This document shows, in pieces, positions 1 through 8,373 of a stretch of 64,000 bases of DNA (position 1 is the stretch's first letter; every line of letters begins with the position of its first letter). The position numbers and the translations under genes were made by a program. Source of the stretch: CAJQQY01 sp964564545 (GTDB lineage: Bacteria > Bacteroidota > Bacteroidia > Chitinophagales > Saprospiraceae); the NCBI GenBank assembly GCA_964564545.1, contig CAZMBP010000153.1, positions 1 through 64,000 on the forward strand, written 5' to 3'. A model generated the notes under the pieces. It did not search any database, had not been told where the DNA came from, and was given only the letters and a program-made list of their open reading frames with translations.

Positions 1-174
1 CCTTTTTTCTTAGCCTTTCGGCAAGGAAAAAAGTTAAGTACTATATGTTTTTCCCACAATTGATTTTCAATTAAAAAATGCACTTTGAAATTTAATTTCA
101 AAGTGCATTTTTTCTATAGTATCGTTATACTATTTAGTTTATTTTTTTCCTTGCCGAAAGGCAAAGGAAAAAGG
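1..174. repeat. Nested inverted repeat at the left edge
   Basis: Outer arms at 1-32 and 143-174 are inverted copies of each other with only two mismatches; each arm contains GCCTTTCGGCAAGG or its complement. Between them lies a separate perfect 19-bp hairpin (73-113). The arms do not resemble transposase ends and no gene lies inside. The arrangement (palindrome inside palindrome) is the same as at 24284-24477. It may extend left of the window. Confidence 0.8.
73..113. terminator. Bidirectional rho-independent terminator-like hairpin
   Basis: Perfect 19-bp stem (73-91 with 95-113) around a 3-nt loop. The base of the stem is A6 on one side and T6 on the other, so it could terminate transcripts from either side: the RlpA-like gene on the minus strand and any gene entering from the left. 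Confidence 0.7.
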
Positions 175-176
175 CT

Positions 177-197
177 CCCCTTTAGGGGCTGGGGGTT
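177..197. repeat. Direct repeat D, copy 1
   Basis: The 21-bp word beginning CCCCTTTAGGGGCTGGGGG is repeated exactly at 1565-1585, in the same orientation. This copy overlaps the 3' end of the RlpA-like gene on the minus strand, so it encodes the last residues (TPSP) and the stop. The core CCCCTTTAGGGG is itself a palindrome. Confidence 0.8.
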
Positions 198-1126
198 CCC
201 AATGACACCACAAAACCACTAATCTTCTTATTCTTCTTCAAGGTCTTTTTATAAGCATTTGCTTGCTCACGAGTTTCGAATTGTCCCAAAATGATTTTGT
301 AAACATTATTTCCTCGATCTACTTTTTCAGTACTCACTAGGATTTGAGTAAACCATTTTCCTTGCAGTTCAGCTACTTTTTTCAAAACACCATCATAGTC
401 AGAAAGTGAAGCAACCTGAACACCATAACCTACTTTTTGAGGCTTTAAAATAGAAATTTGAAACAAGTCAGCATTTTGAAAATCTTTTCCAGTCATCATT
501 GGAAGCGCTTTTTTAGCAGCACCTTTACTCACAGTTTTAGCTGCAGGTTTTGCAGAAGCTTTTGTAGCAGCAACTTCTTTTTTAGGAGCAGCTTTTTTGG
601 CTGTTGCTGCAGGCACTTTAGCTTTTGTCTCAGTTGATTTTGAAGAATTAGCCGCTTTCGCATTTCCTTTTTTAATCGTTTCTTCTACAGCTTTTCTAGT
701 ATTTGAAGGAACGGAATATTCATCAGTATTTTTGTCTCCTTTACTTGTCATCTTCTCTGATCTACCTTTAACTAACTCAACTTTTACTTGAGCAATCCCA
801 TCTTGAATCAAGCCAATTTTTGCAGCAGCAGCTCTTGACAAATCAACGATTCGGCCTTTGATATAAGGTCCTCGATCAATTACTTTAACTACTACCGTTT
901 TTTTATTTTCTAAATGAGTCACTTTTAGCATGGTGCCATAAGCATAATCATTGTGAGCACAAGTCAATTTATTTTTGTCATATTTTGCGCCACTAGCAGT
1001 CTTTTTGCCATGGTAAGCATCCGAATAATAGGAAGCTTGTCCATATTGTTCATCCTGTGCAGTCATTGCAACTGTAAATCCAAAAAGGAGGAACATCGAT
1101 AATGTAAGTTTGAAATAGGTTTTCAT
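182..1126 (-). CDS. RlpA-like double-psi beta-barrel protein with C-terminal SPOR-like domain
   Basis: 314 aa with a signal peptide (residues 1-23, ending AMTAQ). Residues about 27-118 match the RlpA double-psi barrel: GQASYYSDAYHGKKTASG, then AHNDYAYGTMLKVT, then VKVIDRGPY and IVDLSRAAA. A low-complexity Ala/Lys/Thr linker (about 120-210) leads to a C-terminal SPOR-like segment (about 232-308, starting YGVQVASLSDYDGV). RlpA proteins act on septal or lateral peptidoglycan in the envelope; some are lytic transglycosylases and some only bind glycan, and I cannot tell which from the sequence. The final TPSP residues come from the D repeat. Transcribed alone, leftward, toward the hairpin at 73-113. 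Confidence 0.88.
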   Translation of the reverse strand: MKTYFKLTLSMFLLFGFTVAMTAQDEQYGQASYYSDAYHGKKTASGAKYDKNKLTCAHNDYAYGTMLKVTHLENKKTVVVKVIDRGPYIKGRIVDLSRAAAAKIGLIQDGIAQVKVELVKGRSEKMTSKGDKNTDEYSVPSNTRKAVEETIKKGNAKAANSSKSTETKAKVPAATAKKAAPKKEVAATKASAKPAAKTVSKGAAKKALPMMTGKDFQNADLFQISILKPQKVGYGVQVASLSDYDGVLKKVAELQGKWFTQILVSTEKVDRGNNVYKIILGQFETREQANAYKKTLKKNKKISGFVVSLGTPSP

Positions 1127-1273
1127 GGTGAAACTGTTTTTAGATTATGTATTTCTTAAAATTAAGTTTAAAATTAAACTGACACAACTTTTGTCAGCAA
1201 AAGCTGTTCAGATGTAGAATAAGCTACATTCAAAATGCCATTGGTTTTTTGAACCAATAAGCATCAAATTTTG

Positions 1274-1281
1274 TATTTTTG
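1274..1281 (+). promoter_or_regulatory. Bacteroidetes -7 promoter element (TATTTTTG)
   Basis: TATTTTTG fits the phylum consensus TAnnTTTG exactly. A TTG lies about 22 bp upstream (1249-1251), roughly where the -33 element is expected. Transcription would start near 1288, immediately before the structured segment at 1300-1396, about 300 bp upstream of mnmA. Confidence 0.5.
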
Positions 1282-1287
1282 TGGTTT

Positions 1288-1400
1288 GAAAAAGGGATTC
1301 AACTGCTCTGTAATGAATAGTATTACAAATAGTATGTTTTTATTCGAGAACAGTTGATAAAAGGATTAGAATAAAGTAACGAACATCTAAGTTCGTAAAT
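1288..1400 (+). ncRNA. Candidate structured small RNA (possibly 6S-like)
   Basis: The 464-bp gap 1127-1589 has no plausible gene but holds a -7 element followed by nested complementary segments: CAACTG (1300-1305) with CAGTTG (1351-1356), TCT with AGA, GAATA (1315-1319) with TATTC (1341-1345), and TATT with AATA (1321-1331). An asymmetric internal bubble lies between the second and third stems. A second hairpin ACGAAC/GTTCGT follows (1379-1396), then a T-rich stretch (about 1420-1438). A long hairpin with an internal bubble and about 110 nt length recall the 6S-Flavo RNA class. This is inference from shape; a structured mnmA leader is the alternative. Confidence 0.4.
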
Positions 1401-1564
1401 TATTAACAAATATCTTTTTATTTTTTGAAAAAAGCTAGAAGTAGCGAATAAAACAAAAATCTATTTTAAAATAGGTAAGCATTTTTTAATAAAAAAAACG
1501 ACCCAAAAGAAGCTTAAAAAGTGGTTAACTTTTTCAAATGCTGGAGGCATATTTGAAAAATTAT

Positions 1565-1585
1565 CCCCTTTAGGGGCTGGGGGTT
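1565..1585. repeat. Direct repeat D, copy 2
   Basis: Exact copy of the 21-bp word at 177-197. It ends 4 bp before the mnmA start codon, so the mnmA leader carries a short CCCC-TTTA-GGGG hairpin and a G5 run exactly where a ribosome would bind. Confidence 0.8.
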
Positions 1586-1589
1586 TAAC

Positions 1590-2696
1590 ATGAGTAAAAA
1601 AGGAAGAGTTCTAGTAGCCATGAGTGGTGGAATCGATAGTACGGTTGCAGCTATGATGTTGCACGAAGAAGGCTATGAGGTGATTGGAATCACTATGAAA
1701 ACGTGGGATTATGCCAATGCTGGAGGTAATAAAAAAGAAACTGGATGTTGCAGTTTGGACTCCATCAATGATGCTCGGATGGTGGCGGTAAATATGGGGT
1801 TCCATCATTTTATCGTGGATATTCGAGATGAATTTGGTGACTACGTGATTGATAATTTTGTGGATGAGTATTTGGCTGGCCGAACACCAAATCCATGTGT
1901 CTTGTGCAATACGCATATTAAATGGAGTTCTCTTTTGAAAAGAGCGGATGCTCTAGATTGTGAATTTATTGCAACGGGACATTATGCGAAAATCAAAGAA
2001 GAGAATGGTCGAAAATTTATCACTAAAGGAAAAGATGAACGAAAAGATCAATCATATGTCCTTTGGGGGTTGAGTCAAGAATGTTTGGATCGAAGTCGGT
2101 TTCCACTAGGAGGATTTACAAAACCTGAAGTTCGAAAAATGGCTTTCGATTGGGGATATACTGATTTGTCAAAAAAAGGGGAGAGCTACGAAATCTGCTT
2201 TGTTCCTGATAATGACTACCGTGGTTTCTTAACTCGCCGAGTGGAAGGATTAGAAGAAAGAGTAGCTGGTGGAGAATTTATTAGTCCTCAAGGAGAAGTT
2301 TTAGGAACGCATCGAGGTTATCCATTTTATACTGTTGGTCAACGAAAAGGATTAGGAATGGCATTCGGAGAACCGATGTTTGTAACTGAAATTCAACCAG
2401 ATTCTAATCGAGTTGTACTTGGACGAATTGATGATTTGATTCGAAATGGAATGACCGTTTCACAAATCAATTCTATGAAATATGAATCTATTCCAGATGG
2501 AATGGAAGCAGTCACTCAAATTCGATATAATGATCCTGGCGTATTGTCTACTCTGAAAAATGATGGAAGCGGAAAAATTGAAGTAGATTTTTTAGCAAAT
2601 GTTAGAGGAGTAGCTCCTGGACAATCTGCTGTTTTTTATGAGGGTGATGATGTGATTGGGGGTGGATTGATCTATGGTAGTTTTTTGAATAAATAA
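1590..2696 (+). CDS. mnmA: tRNA-specific 2-thiouridylase MnmA
   Basis: 368 aa, normal length. MnmA adds sulfur to U34 of Lys, Glu and Gln tRNAs, using ATP and a persulfide relay. The N-terminal PP-loop is AMSGGIDSTVA (10-20). The two catalytic cysteines of the family are present: C103 in NPCVLCN and C203 in SYEICFVPD. TGHYAK (129-134), DQSYVLWGL and the C-terminal barrel motif YTVGQRKGLG follow. ATG at 1590 gives the expected N-terminus. The gene stands alone, with a long structured upstream region and the D repeat at the start codon. Confidence 0.96.
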   Translation: MSKKGRVLVAMSGGIDSTVAAMMLHEEGYEVIGITMKTWDYANAGGNKKETGCCSLDSINDARMVAVNMGFHHFIVDIRDEFGDYVIDNFVDEYLAGRTPNPCVLCNTHIKWSSLLKRADALDCEFIATGHYAKIKEENGRKFITKGKDERKDQSYVLWGLSQECLDRSRFPLGGFTKPEVRKMAFDWGYTDLSKKGESYEICFVPDNDYRGFLTRRVEGLEERVAGGEFISPQGEVLGTHRGYPFYTVGQRKGLGMAFGEPMFVTEIQPDSNRVVLGRIDDLIRNGMTVSQINSMKYESIPDGMEAVTQIRYNDPGVLSTLKNDGSGKIEVDFLANVRGVAPGQSAVFYEGDDVIGGGLIYGSFLNK

Positions 2697-2835
2697 ATGA
2701 AAAGACCTCTGCCAGCGTAGCGATCTCCTCAAAAGTTGGAGTATTTTTTGCAAATATTATTTTTTGTTTTTATTTGAAAAAATATTAAAATGTGAATGAA
2801 TTGAATAATTCGAATTTACATATCGTTTTTTAATT

Positions 2836-3648
2836 ATGAAAAATAAAATATTACTATTTTTTGCTTTTGCTGTTTTGAGTTTTAGTCATTATTCATGTAA
2901 TGAAAATACGGTTGGAGAAAATTTGACGCTCAAAAAAGGCTATAATTATTTCCCACTAGAAATTGGAAAATATATTACCTATCAACTTGATTCGATTGTA
3001 TATCGAGGACAAAGTGGAAGCGATTGTATTTTCGTTCAGGATACTGCGAGCCATTTTTTAAAAGAAGAAGTGGTTGATGTTTTTGAAGATAACACAGGAA
3101 CTGTTAATTATATCATTGAAAGATTTACGAGCCAAAATCAGAACGGCTCATGGCAAGTGACTGATGTTTGGAATACCAAAAAAACGGATACTCAAGTTGA
3201 AAGAGTTGAAGAAAATTTGAGATTTATCAAAGTTGTTTTTCCAATTCGAGAGGGAACTGCTTGGAATGGAAATACATTTTTTCAAGATACTACAATTGTC
3301 ATTGGTGGGGAAACGATAGATTTTTATAAGCATTGGTCTGACCAATATGAGTACGAATCAGTAGATATGCCTGAAGAATTTAATGGAGTGATGTATGATT
3401 CTGTGATGACTGTGATTCAATCTGAACCAAGCGAAAATAAAATTAATCACCGTGTTTCAATTGAGAAATATGCGAGAGGAGTTGGCTTGATTTATAAAGA
3501 GATGAAAATTTTAGATACACAATGTGCTATTTCAAGTTCAGCTTGTGGTGGAGATGATTCGGGATTAGTTTATTGTAATAATGTTTCTTGGGAAGAAAAA
3601 GCAGAGCGTGGGTTGATTCTTCGACAAATTGTAGTTGATCATAATTAG
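2836..3648 (+). CDS. Hypothetical lipoprotein
   Basis: 270 aa. The N-terminus has a hydrophobic stretch followed by a lipobox-like SHYSC (C21), so export and lipid anchoring are likely. The mature part begins with KKGYNYFPLEIGKYITYQLDSI, a pattern I associate with uncharacterised Bacteroidetes lipoproteins. Four cysteines near the C-terminus (about 235-255) could form disulfides. No catalytic motif is visible. It is a single gene between mnmA and the terminator at 3665-3703. Confidence 0.75.
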   Translation: MKNKILLFFAFAVLSFSHYSCNENTVGENLTLKKGYNYFPLEIGKYITYQLDSIVYRGQSGSDCIFVQDTASHFLKEEVVDVFEDNTGTVNYIIERFTSQNQNGSWQVTDVWNTKKTDTQVERVEENLRFIKVVFPIREGTAWNGNTFFQDTTIVIGGETIDFYKHWSDQYEYESVDMPEEFNGVMYDSVMTVIQSEPSENKINHRVSIEKYARGVGLIYKEMKILDTQCAISSSACGGDDSGLVYCNNVSWEEKAERGLILRQIVVDHN

Positions 3649-3664
3649 GTTGAAATTGTAGAAT

Positions 3665-3703
3665 AAAAAAAGGGAATTAGTCATCAACTAATTCCCTTTT
3701 TTT
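3665..3703. terminator. Bidirectional terminator hairpin
   Basis: A 17-bp perfect stem (3665-3681 with 3687-3703), 5-nt loop, A7 and T7 at the stem base. It separates the convergent lipoprotein gene (+) and the NTF2-like gene (-). Confidence 0.85.
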
Positions 3704-3723
3704 ATTTTGAATTTTACATTTTA

Positions 3724-4158
3724 TCAACTTGAGTGATCCGCAACAATCAACCATTTCCCTTTCATCTTTTTTAAAATCAATAAAAAGTGTCCTTCCAAAT
3801 CTCCAAGATCATCGCCTCGTTTAAGATGCCATTTTCCAACAACTGACATTACTTTCCGACTTCGCTTATCCATATTAATAATATCAAAAGTCAAAAAACC
3901 CATTGCTTCTTTTGAAGGGTAACTTTTTTTGTATCGATCAAGTGTATTTTTCCAGCCGTAAGTTGGTCCATTCGAGCCAATGAATTGTAATTCATCTGAC
4001 TTCCAATAAGTTTGCATAAATCCATCAATATCTCCCTTATTCCATGCTTCTGATTGAGTAGTCATCAATTTTTTTACTTTGTCGAAATCTTTTTTTTGAG
4101 CAAAAGTGAGCTGAGCTGAGAATAGAATTAAGCTAAAAAGCAAGATTGTTTTTTTCAT
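3724..4158 (-). CDS. Secreted NTF2-like/SnoaL-like (DUF4440-type) protein
   Basis: 144 aa with a signal peptide ending TFAQ (about residue 20). The mature domain has the NTF2-like pattern: a first helix with SEAWNKGDIDGFMQTYWKSD, then strands ending in GHFLLILKKMKGKWLIVADHSS. The conical fold binds small ligands or acts as a hydrolase or isomerase; no specific function can be read. Its start overlaps the end of the upstream membrane protein gene by 26 bp, so the two are probably translated from one mRNA. Confidence 0.8.
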   Translation of the reverse strand: MKKTILLFSLILFSAQLTFAQKKDFDKVKKLMTTQSEAWNKGDIDGFMQTYWKSDELQFIGSNGPTYGWKNTLDRYKKSYPSKEAMGFLTFDIINMDKRSRKVMSVVGKWHLKRGDDLGDLEGHFLLILKKMKGKWLIVADHSS

Positions 4159-5005
4159 GATTTTGTTTTTTGTAAAAATAGTAAACTGCCAACGGAATCA
4201 AAAAATGTGGAGCTCGATAAACTGCTTCATGCACCCACATCATCAAAGTATCTTCCATCATATCCAAATAAAAATGTCCAACTATCCGAGCCATTGTCGT
4301 TGCTAATCCCCAAAAAATAGTATAGAGTAAAATCCAATTTCCAATTTTTCCTTTGATAAAAATTCCAATTGCAATGACAAAATCCAAAACACCTGCAATA
4401 TTTAAAAATAGAATAGCAGTACTTTCTTTTACTCCTAAAATGGTCATCACCATTTCTGTAAAATGTCCTGGACGAGGATAATAATTCAGAGCATATAATC
4501 CATGCGAAACAAAAGTAATGGCAATCGCAATTTTCATGATCAAAATCAAACGATCATTTACTTCTTGTTTTCCCCATAAATAAAATAAGAAAAGGGGAGA
4601 TCCAAATTGCAAGCTATATTCCCAAAATTGCCCCCATTGAAAAAACTTTTCTTTACAATATAAAAAGGCTAAAAACATCAAACTCGCTGAACCCAACCAC
4701 AAAATATAAGTTAAGGCTCGTGGAATTTTTTTTATAAAAATCGCAACTAACGCACAAATCACATAAAACCATCCATTTATTTTTATACTTTTTTGAATAG
4801 CTTCATCCATCTCAGAACTTGTAATGAAATCTTCATAGGGCATATTTGAAAACCAAGGTAAAATAGTACTCATCCATGCCTCATCCCACAACAATGTTCG
4901 GAAAGGTGCATCCCAAATAATGTGCTGCCAAGCTCTTCCCAAAAAGACAGAAACGGTAGCCAATTGAACCAATAAAAAAATATGTTGAAATTTTTTAGAT
5001 GACAT
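4133..5005 (-). CDS. Multi-pass membrane protein, function unknown
   Basis: 290 aa with about seven hydrophobic segments (near 10-25, 75-95, 100-118, 130-145, 155-172, 190-215, 222-240) and a conserved-looking loop WDAPFRTLLWDEAWM near 32-46. Paired GLYALNYYPRPGHFTEMVM and VLDFVIAIGIFIKG segments recall DoxX-like families, but I cannot make a firm assignment. It overlaps the downstream NTF2-like gene by 26 bp, a stable two-gene unit. Confidence 0.72.
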   Translation of the reverse strand: MSSKKFQHIFLLVQLATVSVFLGRAWQHIIWDAPFRTLLWDEAWMSTILPWFSNMPYEDFITSSEMDEAIQKSIKINGWFYVICALVAIFIKKIPRALTYILWLGSASLMFLAFLYCKEKFFQWGQFWEYSLQFGSPLFLFYLWGKQEVNDRLILIMKIAIAITFVSHGLYALNYYPRPGHFTEMVMTILGVKESTAILFLNIAGVLDFVIAIGIFIKGKIGNWILLYTIFWGLATTMARIVGHFYLDMMEDTLMMWVHEAVYRAPHFLIPLAVYYFYKKQNHEKNNLAF

Positions 5006-5086
5006 GATGGGGGATTTTTTTCAAAAATAAAGCTACTAAAGTTATCAGGTTTTTAAGCGATAGAATTGTAATAATAAGATAAAAGA

Positions 5087-5500
5087 TTATTGACCAACCT
5101 TTTTAGAAAATGTAGATACCTCCTTAGTTTTTTTCTTAAGTTGTGCTTCTGACCTTTTGATCTTTTTCTCTTCCTGCAAAATTTCTTTTTGAGAAATTTT
5201 CTTTCGCTTTTTCATTTTCTCTAAATCTGTTTTTGCACGTTCGATTCGAGATGAAGAAAGGTACAATTTATCTTCCTTATGTATTGCCTTTCTATTTTTG
5301 ATTTGTTGAATCTGTTTTTCTTTATCAGTTTTAGAAAGAACTCTTTTTCTCTTTTGTAAAACCATAGTATCTTTTTTCTTTTCAATTTGCTCATCTTCTC
5401 CAACTTCAATTTCATGAGAAGTTTGCGCTGCCAAACTATTTGGAAATAAGGAAATGCAAGTAAAAAGAAAAACACCTAAAATTACTTTTTGAAAAATCAT
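5087..5500 (-). CDS. Small secreted lysine-rich coiled-coil protein
   Basis: 137 aa. The signal peptide ends SLAAQ (about residue 25). The rest is almost entirely Lys, Glu, Gln, Arg and Ser with heptad-like spacing, and no Cys or aromatic core, so it is probably an extended or disordered periplasmic helix. Function unknown. The next gene upstream on the same strand (5639-6112) has the same design, which suggests the two are related in role. Confidence 0.62.
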   Translation of the reverse strand: MIFQKVILGVFLFTCISLFPNSLAAQTSHEIEVGEDEQIEKKKDTMVLQKRKRVLSKTDKEKQIQQIKNRKAIHKEDKLYLSSSRIERAKTDLEKMKKRKKISQKEILQEEKKIKRSEAQLKKKTKEVSTFSKKVGQ

Positions 5501-5566
5501 AATTCAATTTTTATTTGGAGTAAAATACACCTTAATTGTAGCAGTTTTTATGCCATATGTTCTCAT

Positions 5567-5596
5567 AAAAAAAGACAACAATCAAAGATTGTTGTC
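5567..5596 (-). terminator. Rho-independent terminator, minus strand
   Basis: A 10-bp stem (5574-5583 with 5587-5596). Read on the minus strand it is followed by T7. It lies just after the stop of the basic secreted protein at 5639. Confidence 0.75.
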
Positions 5597-5638
5597 CCAT
5601 AAATCTTCATTATTTAGAAGATTACCTATCACTATATT

Positions 5639-6112
5639 TTAAGGAAGTTGATTCTCTTCATTAAGGTCTTTCAACTTCTGCTTATCTTTTTTACCTGCCT
5701 TTTCTTTTTTGATTGCCTTTCTTCTAGCTCTCATTTCTTCCTTTTGTTTTGGCGTCATATTTCTCATTCTTTCCGTATCAGCTTTTCTTTTTGCCTTTCT
5801 TTCGGCTCTCTTTTTCTCTCTTTCAGCTCTTTGTTCAGGTGTCATATTTTTTTCTCTTTCAGCCTTAGCAGCCTTTCTTCTTGCCTTCATCTCTTTTCGT
5901 TGTTCAGGCTTAATATTTTTTCTTCTAGCCTTTTTCTTATTTCTTGCTTCGATTTTAACTTGTTTATTTCTTTCCTTTTTTGCTTGCCTAGCAGCATCAC
6001 GTTCTGCTTTTTCAATTTGAGCTTCATCAGAAACTTGAGCAAATGTGTTTACAGGAGCAGAAGCAATTGCAAGCAGTAAACTAAAACTAAATAGAATTTT
6101 TAATGCCTTCAT
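5639..6112 (-). CDS. Small secreted protein with Lys/Arg/Glu repeats
   Basis: 157 aa from the ATG at 6112 (MKALKILFSFSL). A longer reading would need a TTG at 6133 and adds no signal-peptide character. The signal peptide ends NTFAQ. The mature protein holds at least three degenerate repeats with the core N(M/I)xPxQ(R/K)xE followed by ARRKAxKxE. It is very basic with no hydrophobic core. Similar charged secreted proteins in this phylum are uncharacterised. Ends at the terminator at 5567-5596. Confidence 0.65.
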   Translation of the reverse strand: MKALKILFSFSLLLAIASAPVNTFAQVSDEAQIEKAERDAARQAKKERNKQVKIEARNKKKARRKNIKPEQRKEMKARRKAAKAEREKNMTPEQRAEREKKRAERKAKRKADTERMRNMTPKQKEEMRARRKAIKKEKAGKKDKQKLKDLNEENQLP

Positions 6113-6380
6113 GATATTTAATTTAGAAGCCAAATGGCTAGGTTTTAAAATTTGTTTGATGAAAAACGGATTTTGAAAATAAGATTTATTAGGATAGTCT
6201 ATTTTTCAAAATTTGAAAACGTCATGATTTTGATCATATTGTTTGACTGTTCGACGCCCAAAAATGGGGTAGTAACACCTGATAACATAATCTTAACTTA
6301 AATGAATGAAATTCGAAATAAAAGCTATTTTTTTAACGTGAGCTTCACAAAAATGGCTGAAAAAAGAACTGAAATTTTTG

Positions 6381-6419
6381 AAAAAAAAAGTAACTGCCAA
6401 ATATAGTTGACAGTTACTA
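6381..6419 (-). terminator. Minus-strand terminator hairpin
   Basis: Stem AGTAACTG/CAGTTACT (6390-6397 with 6412-6419), extended inward by CAA/TTG after one mismatch. On the minus strand it is followed by T9. It lies more than 400 bp beyond the pepD stop, so pepD has a long 3' leader-out or another transcript ends here. Confidence 0.65.
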
Positions 6420-6449
6420 TTGTGATTGTAATTAAGATTTTATTCTCAA

Positions 6450-6553
6450 TTACCCTTTTAAATATTCCCTTGATAAGTTGAATAATCCACCTGGAAAATA
6501 TTAAAGGGGAAATCCTTTATTGGCACGTGTTAGTAATGGTGGTAATATTTCAA
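6450..6553 (-). pseudogene. Possible decayed coding remnant
   Basis: The minus strand reads IEILPPLLTRANKGFPL, a stop, then YFPGGLFNLSREYLKG and a terminal stop, all in one frame. The composition looks protein-like and the short tail ends in a natural stop, but there is no start and I cannot name the parent. It may be the end of a former mobile element or gene. Confidence 0.25.
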
Positions 6554-6846
6554 TTTACAGGAATACTATTTTTATAAATGAAAATAGATCACTTAAAAGT
6601 ATTTATGTATTGTAATTTGGGGGAGAAGTGAAACTTCGATACACTTGTGACGGTGAAATTATATTTAGTCACAGTTATATTGTTTTTTTTTATAAACATA
6701 AATTAGTCAAAAGTTGACTGATTTGGTTCCAATTTATTTTGCGAAAAAGGAAATATATTTTCCCAATATTAATAAAATTTTACTTTTTTATGAAATAAAA
6801 AAGATGATTTTATTTCACCATTTATTACATGAAAATAGTTTTTCAA

Positions 6847-8301
6847 CTAAGGGATTCTTTTTAAGGTTTCCAATAAATATTTCCAAAACTTTTGAACTGA
6901 ACTAATTTGTACTTTTTCATCTGGAGAATGTGCTCCTCTAATGTTAGGTCCAAATGAAATCATTTCCATTTCAGGATAATTCGTTCCTAATATTCCACAT
7001 TCCAAACCTGCATGGCAAGCATTGACATCTGCTTCCTCATCAAACATCTCTTTGTATAAGTTACTCATGATTTTTACGATCTCTGCTCCTGGTTTTGGCG
7101 TCCACCCTGGATAAGTGCCACTAAAACTTATCTTGGCTCCAATCAATTCAAAAGCACTCGCAATAGCATTTGCTTCGTCCATCTTTTCACTATCGACAGA
7201 GCTTCGAGTCAGACAAAGAATTTTATACTTTCCATCATTGACTAAAACTCTTGCCACATTATTGGAAGTTTGAACTAGGTCTTCAATATCAGGGCTCATT
7301 CGGTAAATTCCATTTGGACAAGCATAAATACTTCGTAATAAATTTAGTTGATCTGATTCTGATAACAATGTATTTACATTTTCCGTTGGCTCAATCAGAA
7401 GCTGTAAATCAGGGTCAGTAGATTCATATTCTTTTTGAAAAATATCGGAATATTTAGCTATTAAACTTTTAAGAGCATCTTCATTTTCCTCTGCAATTGT
7501 AATAATTGAAAACGATTCTCTAGGAATTGCATTTCGCAATCCTCCACCATCAATTGAATGAATTCGAATATTTAATTCTTTGGTAGCTTCCAACAAAAAT
7601 CGATTCATCAATTTATTCGAATTACCTTTTCCTAAATGGATTTCCATTCCAGAATGTCCTCCAGCAAGACCTTTCAAACTTACTTTCCAAGCTTTATGAG
7701 GTGTATCTAAGTTTTCAATTTCATAAGTTCCTTCAGCAGTCACGTCAATGCCTCCAGCACAACCTATCGTTAATTCATTATCATCTTCAGTATCTAAATT
7801 CAACATGATTTTCCCATCGAGATATCCACCTTTTAGTCCCAAGGCTCCTGTCATTCCTGTTTCTTCATCAATGGTAAAAAGAGCTTCTAGTGGAGGGTGA
7901 GGAATATCAGTAGATTCAAGAATTGCCATAATTGTTGCTACCCCAATTCCATTATCTGCACCAAGTGTTGTACCATCGGCACGAACCCAATCGTCTTCAA
8001 TCAACATTTTAATGCCTTCAGTATCGAAATCAAAATCGGTGTCTGCATTTTTTTGATGCACCATGTCAAGGTGACTTTGCATGACAACAGTTGTTCGATT
8101 TTCCATTCCAGCAGTCGCAGGTTTTTTGATAATCACATTTCCGATGTCATCAACAGTTGTTTCTAGACTTAATTTTTCTCCAAAGTTTTTGGCGAATTCG
8201 ATGACACGTTCTTCTTTTTTTGAAGCGCGCGGAACAGCATTAAGGTGGGCAAAATTTTTCCAAAGGGATTTTGGTTCGAGATTTTGAATATCAACTGACA
8301 T
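6847..8301 (-). CDS. pepD: Aminoacyl-histidine dipeptidase (cytosol nonspecific dipeptidase, M20 family)
   Basis: 484 aa, typical for PepD. The zinc peptidase cleaves Xaa-His and other unblocked dipeptides in the cytosol. Visible motifs: VVMQSHLDMVHQ (metal His and the catalytic Asp two residues on), TTLGADNGIG (bridging Asp), TIDEETGMTGA (Glu base), LNLDTED, and AGGHSGMEIHLGKGN in the lid domain. CHAGLECG near the C-terminus holds the last metal His/Glu. The ATG at 8301 is supported by SLWKNFAHLNAVPRASKKE, the standard N-terminus. Monocistronic. Confidence 0.95.
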   Translation of the reverse strand: MSVDIQNLEPKSLWKNFAHLNAVPRASKKEERVIEFAKNFGEKLSLETTVDDIGNVIIKKPATAGMENRTTVVMQSHLDMVHQKNADTDFDFDTEGIKMLIEDDWVRADGTTLGADNGIGVATIMAILESTDIPHPPLEALFTIDEETGMTGALGLKGGYLDGKIMLNLDTEDDNELTIGCAGGIDVTAEGTYEIENLDTPHKAWKVSLKGLAGGHSGMEIHLGKGNSNKLMNRFLLEATKELNIRIHSIDGGGLRNAIPRESFSIITIAEENEDALKSLIAKYSDIFQKEYESTDPDLQLLIEPTENVNTLLSESDQLNLLRSIYACPNGIYRMSPDIEDLVQTSNNVARVLVNDGKYKILCLTRSSVDSEKMDEANAIASAFELIGAKISFSGTYPGWTPKPGAEIVKIMSNLYKEMFDEEADVNACHAGLECGILGTNYPEMEMISFGPNIRGAHSPDEKVQISSVQKFWKYLLETLKRIP

Positions 8302-8373
8302 GGAATATTTGGTATTTTTTTAAATGATGGCAAATATAAAAAATGTATAGTAGAATTATAGATGTAAATACTG

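Larger units (their letters stand above)
6113..6846. other. 734-bp intergenic region, no intact gene
   Basis: AT-rich. A forward reading frame at 6714-6905 exists but has no protein-like features. I see a minus-strand terminator at 6381-6419 and a possible decayed coding remnant at 6450-6553. Nothing else is recognisable. Confidence 0.6.

Noticed and set aside
6714..6905. 63-codon forward frame
   Set aside because: AT-rich, no recognisable domain, and overlaps the pepD 3' end.
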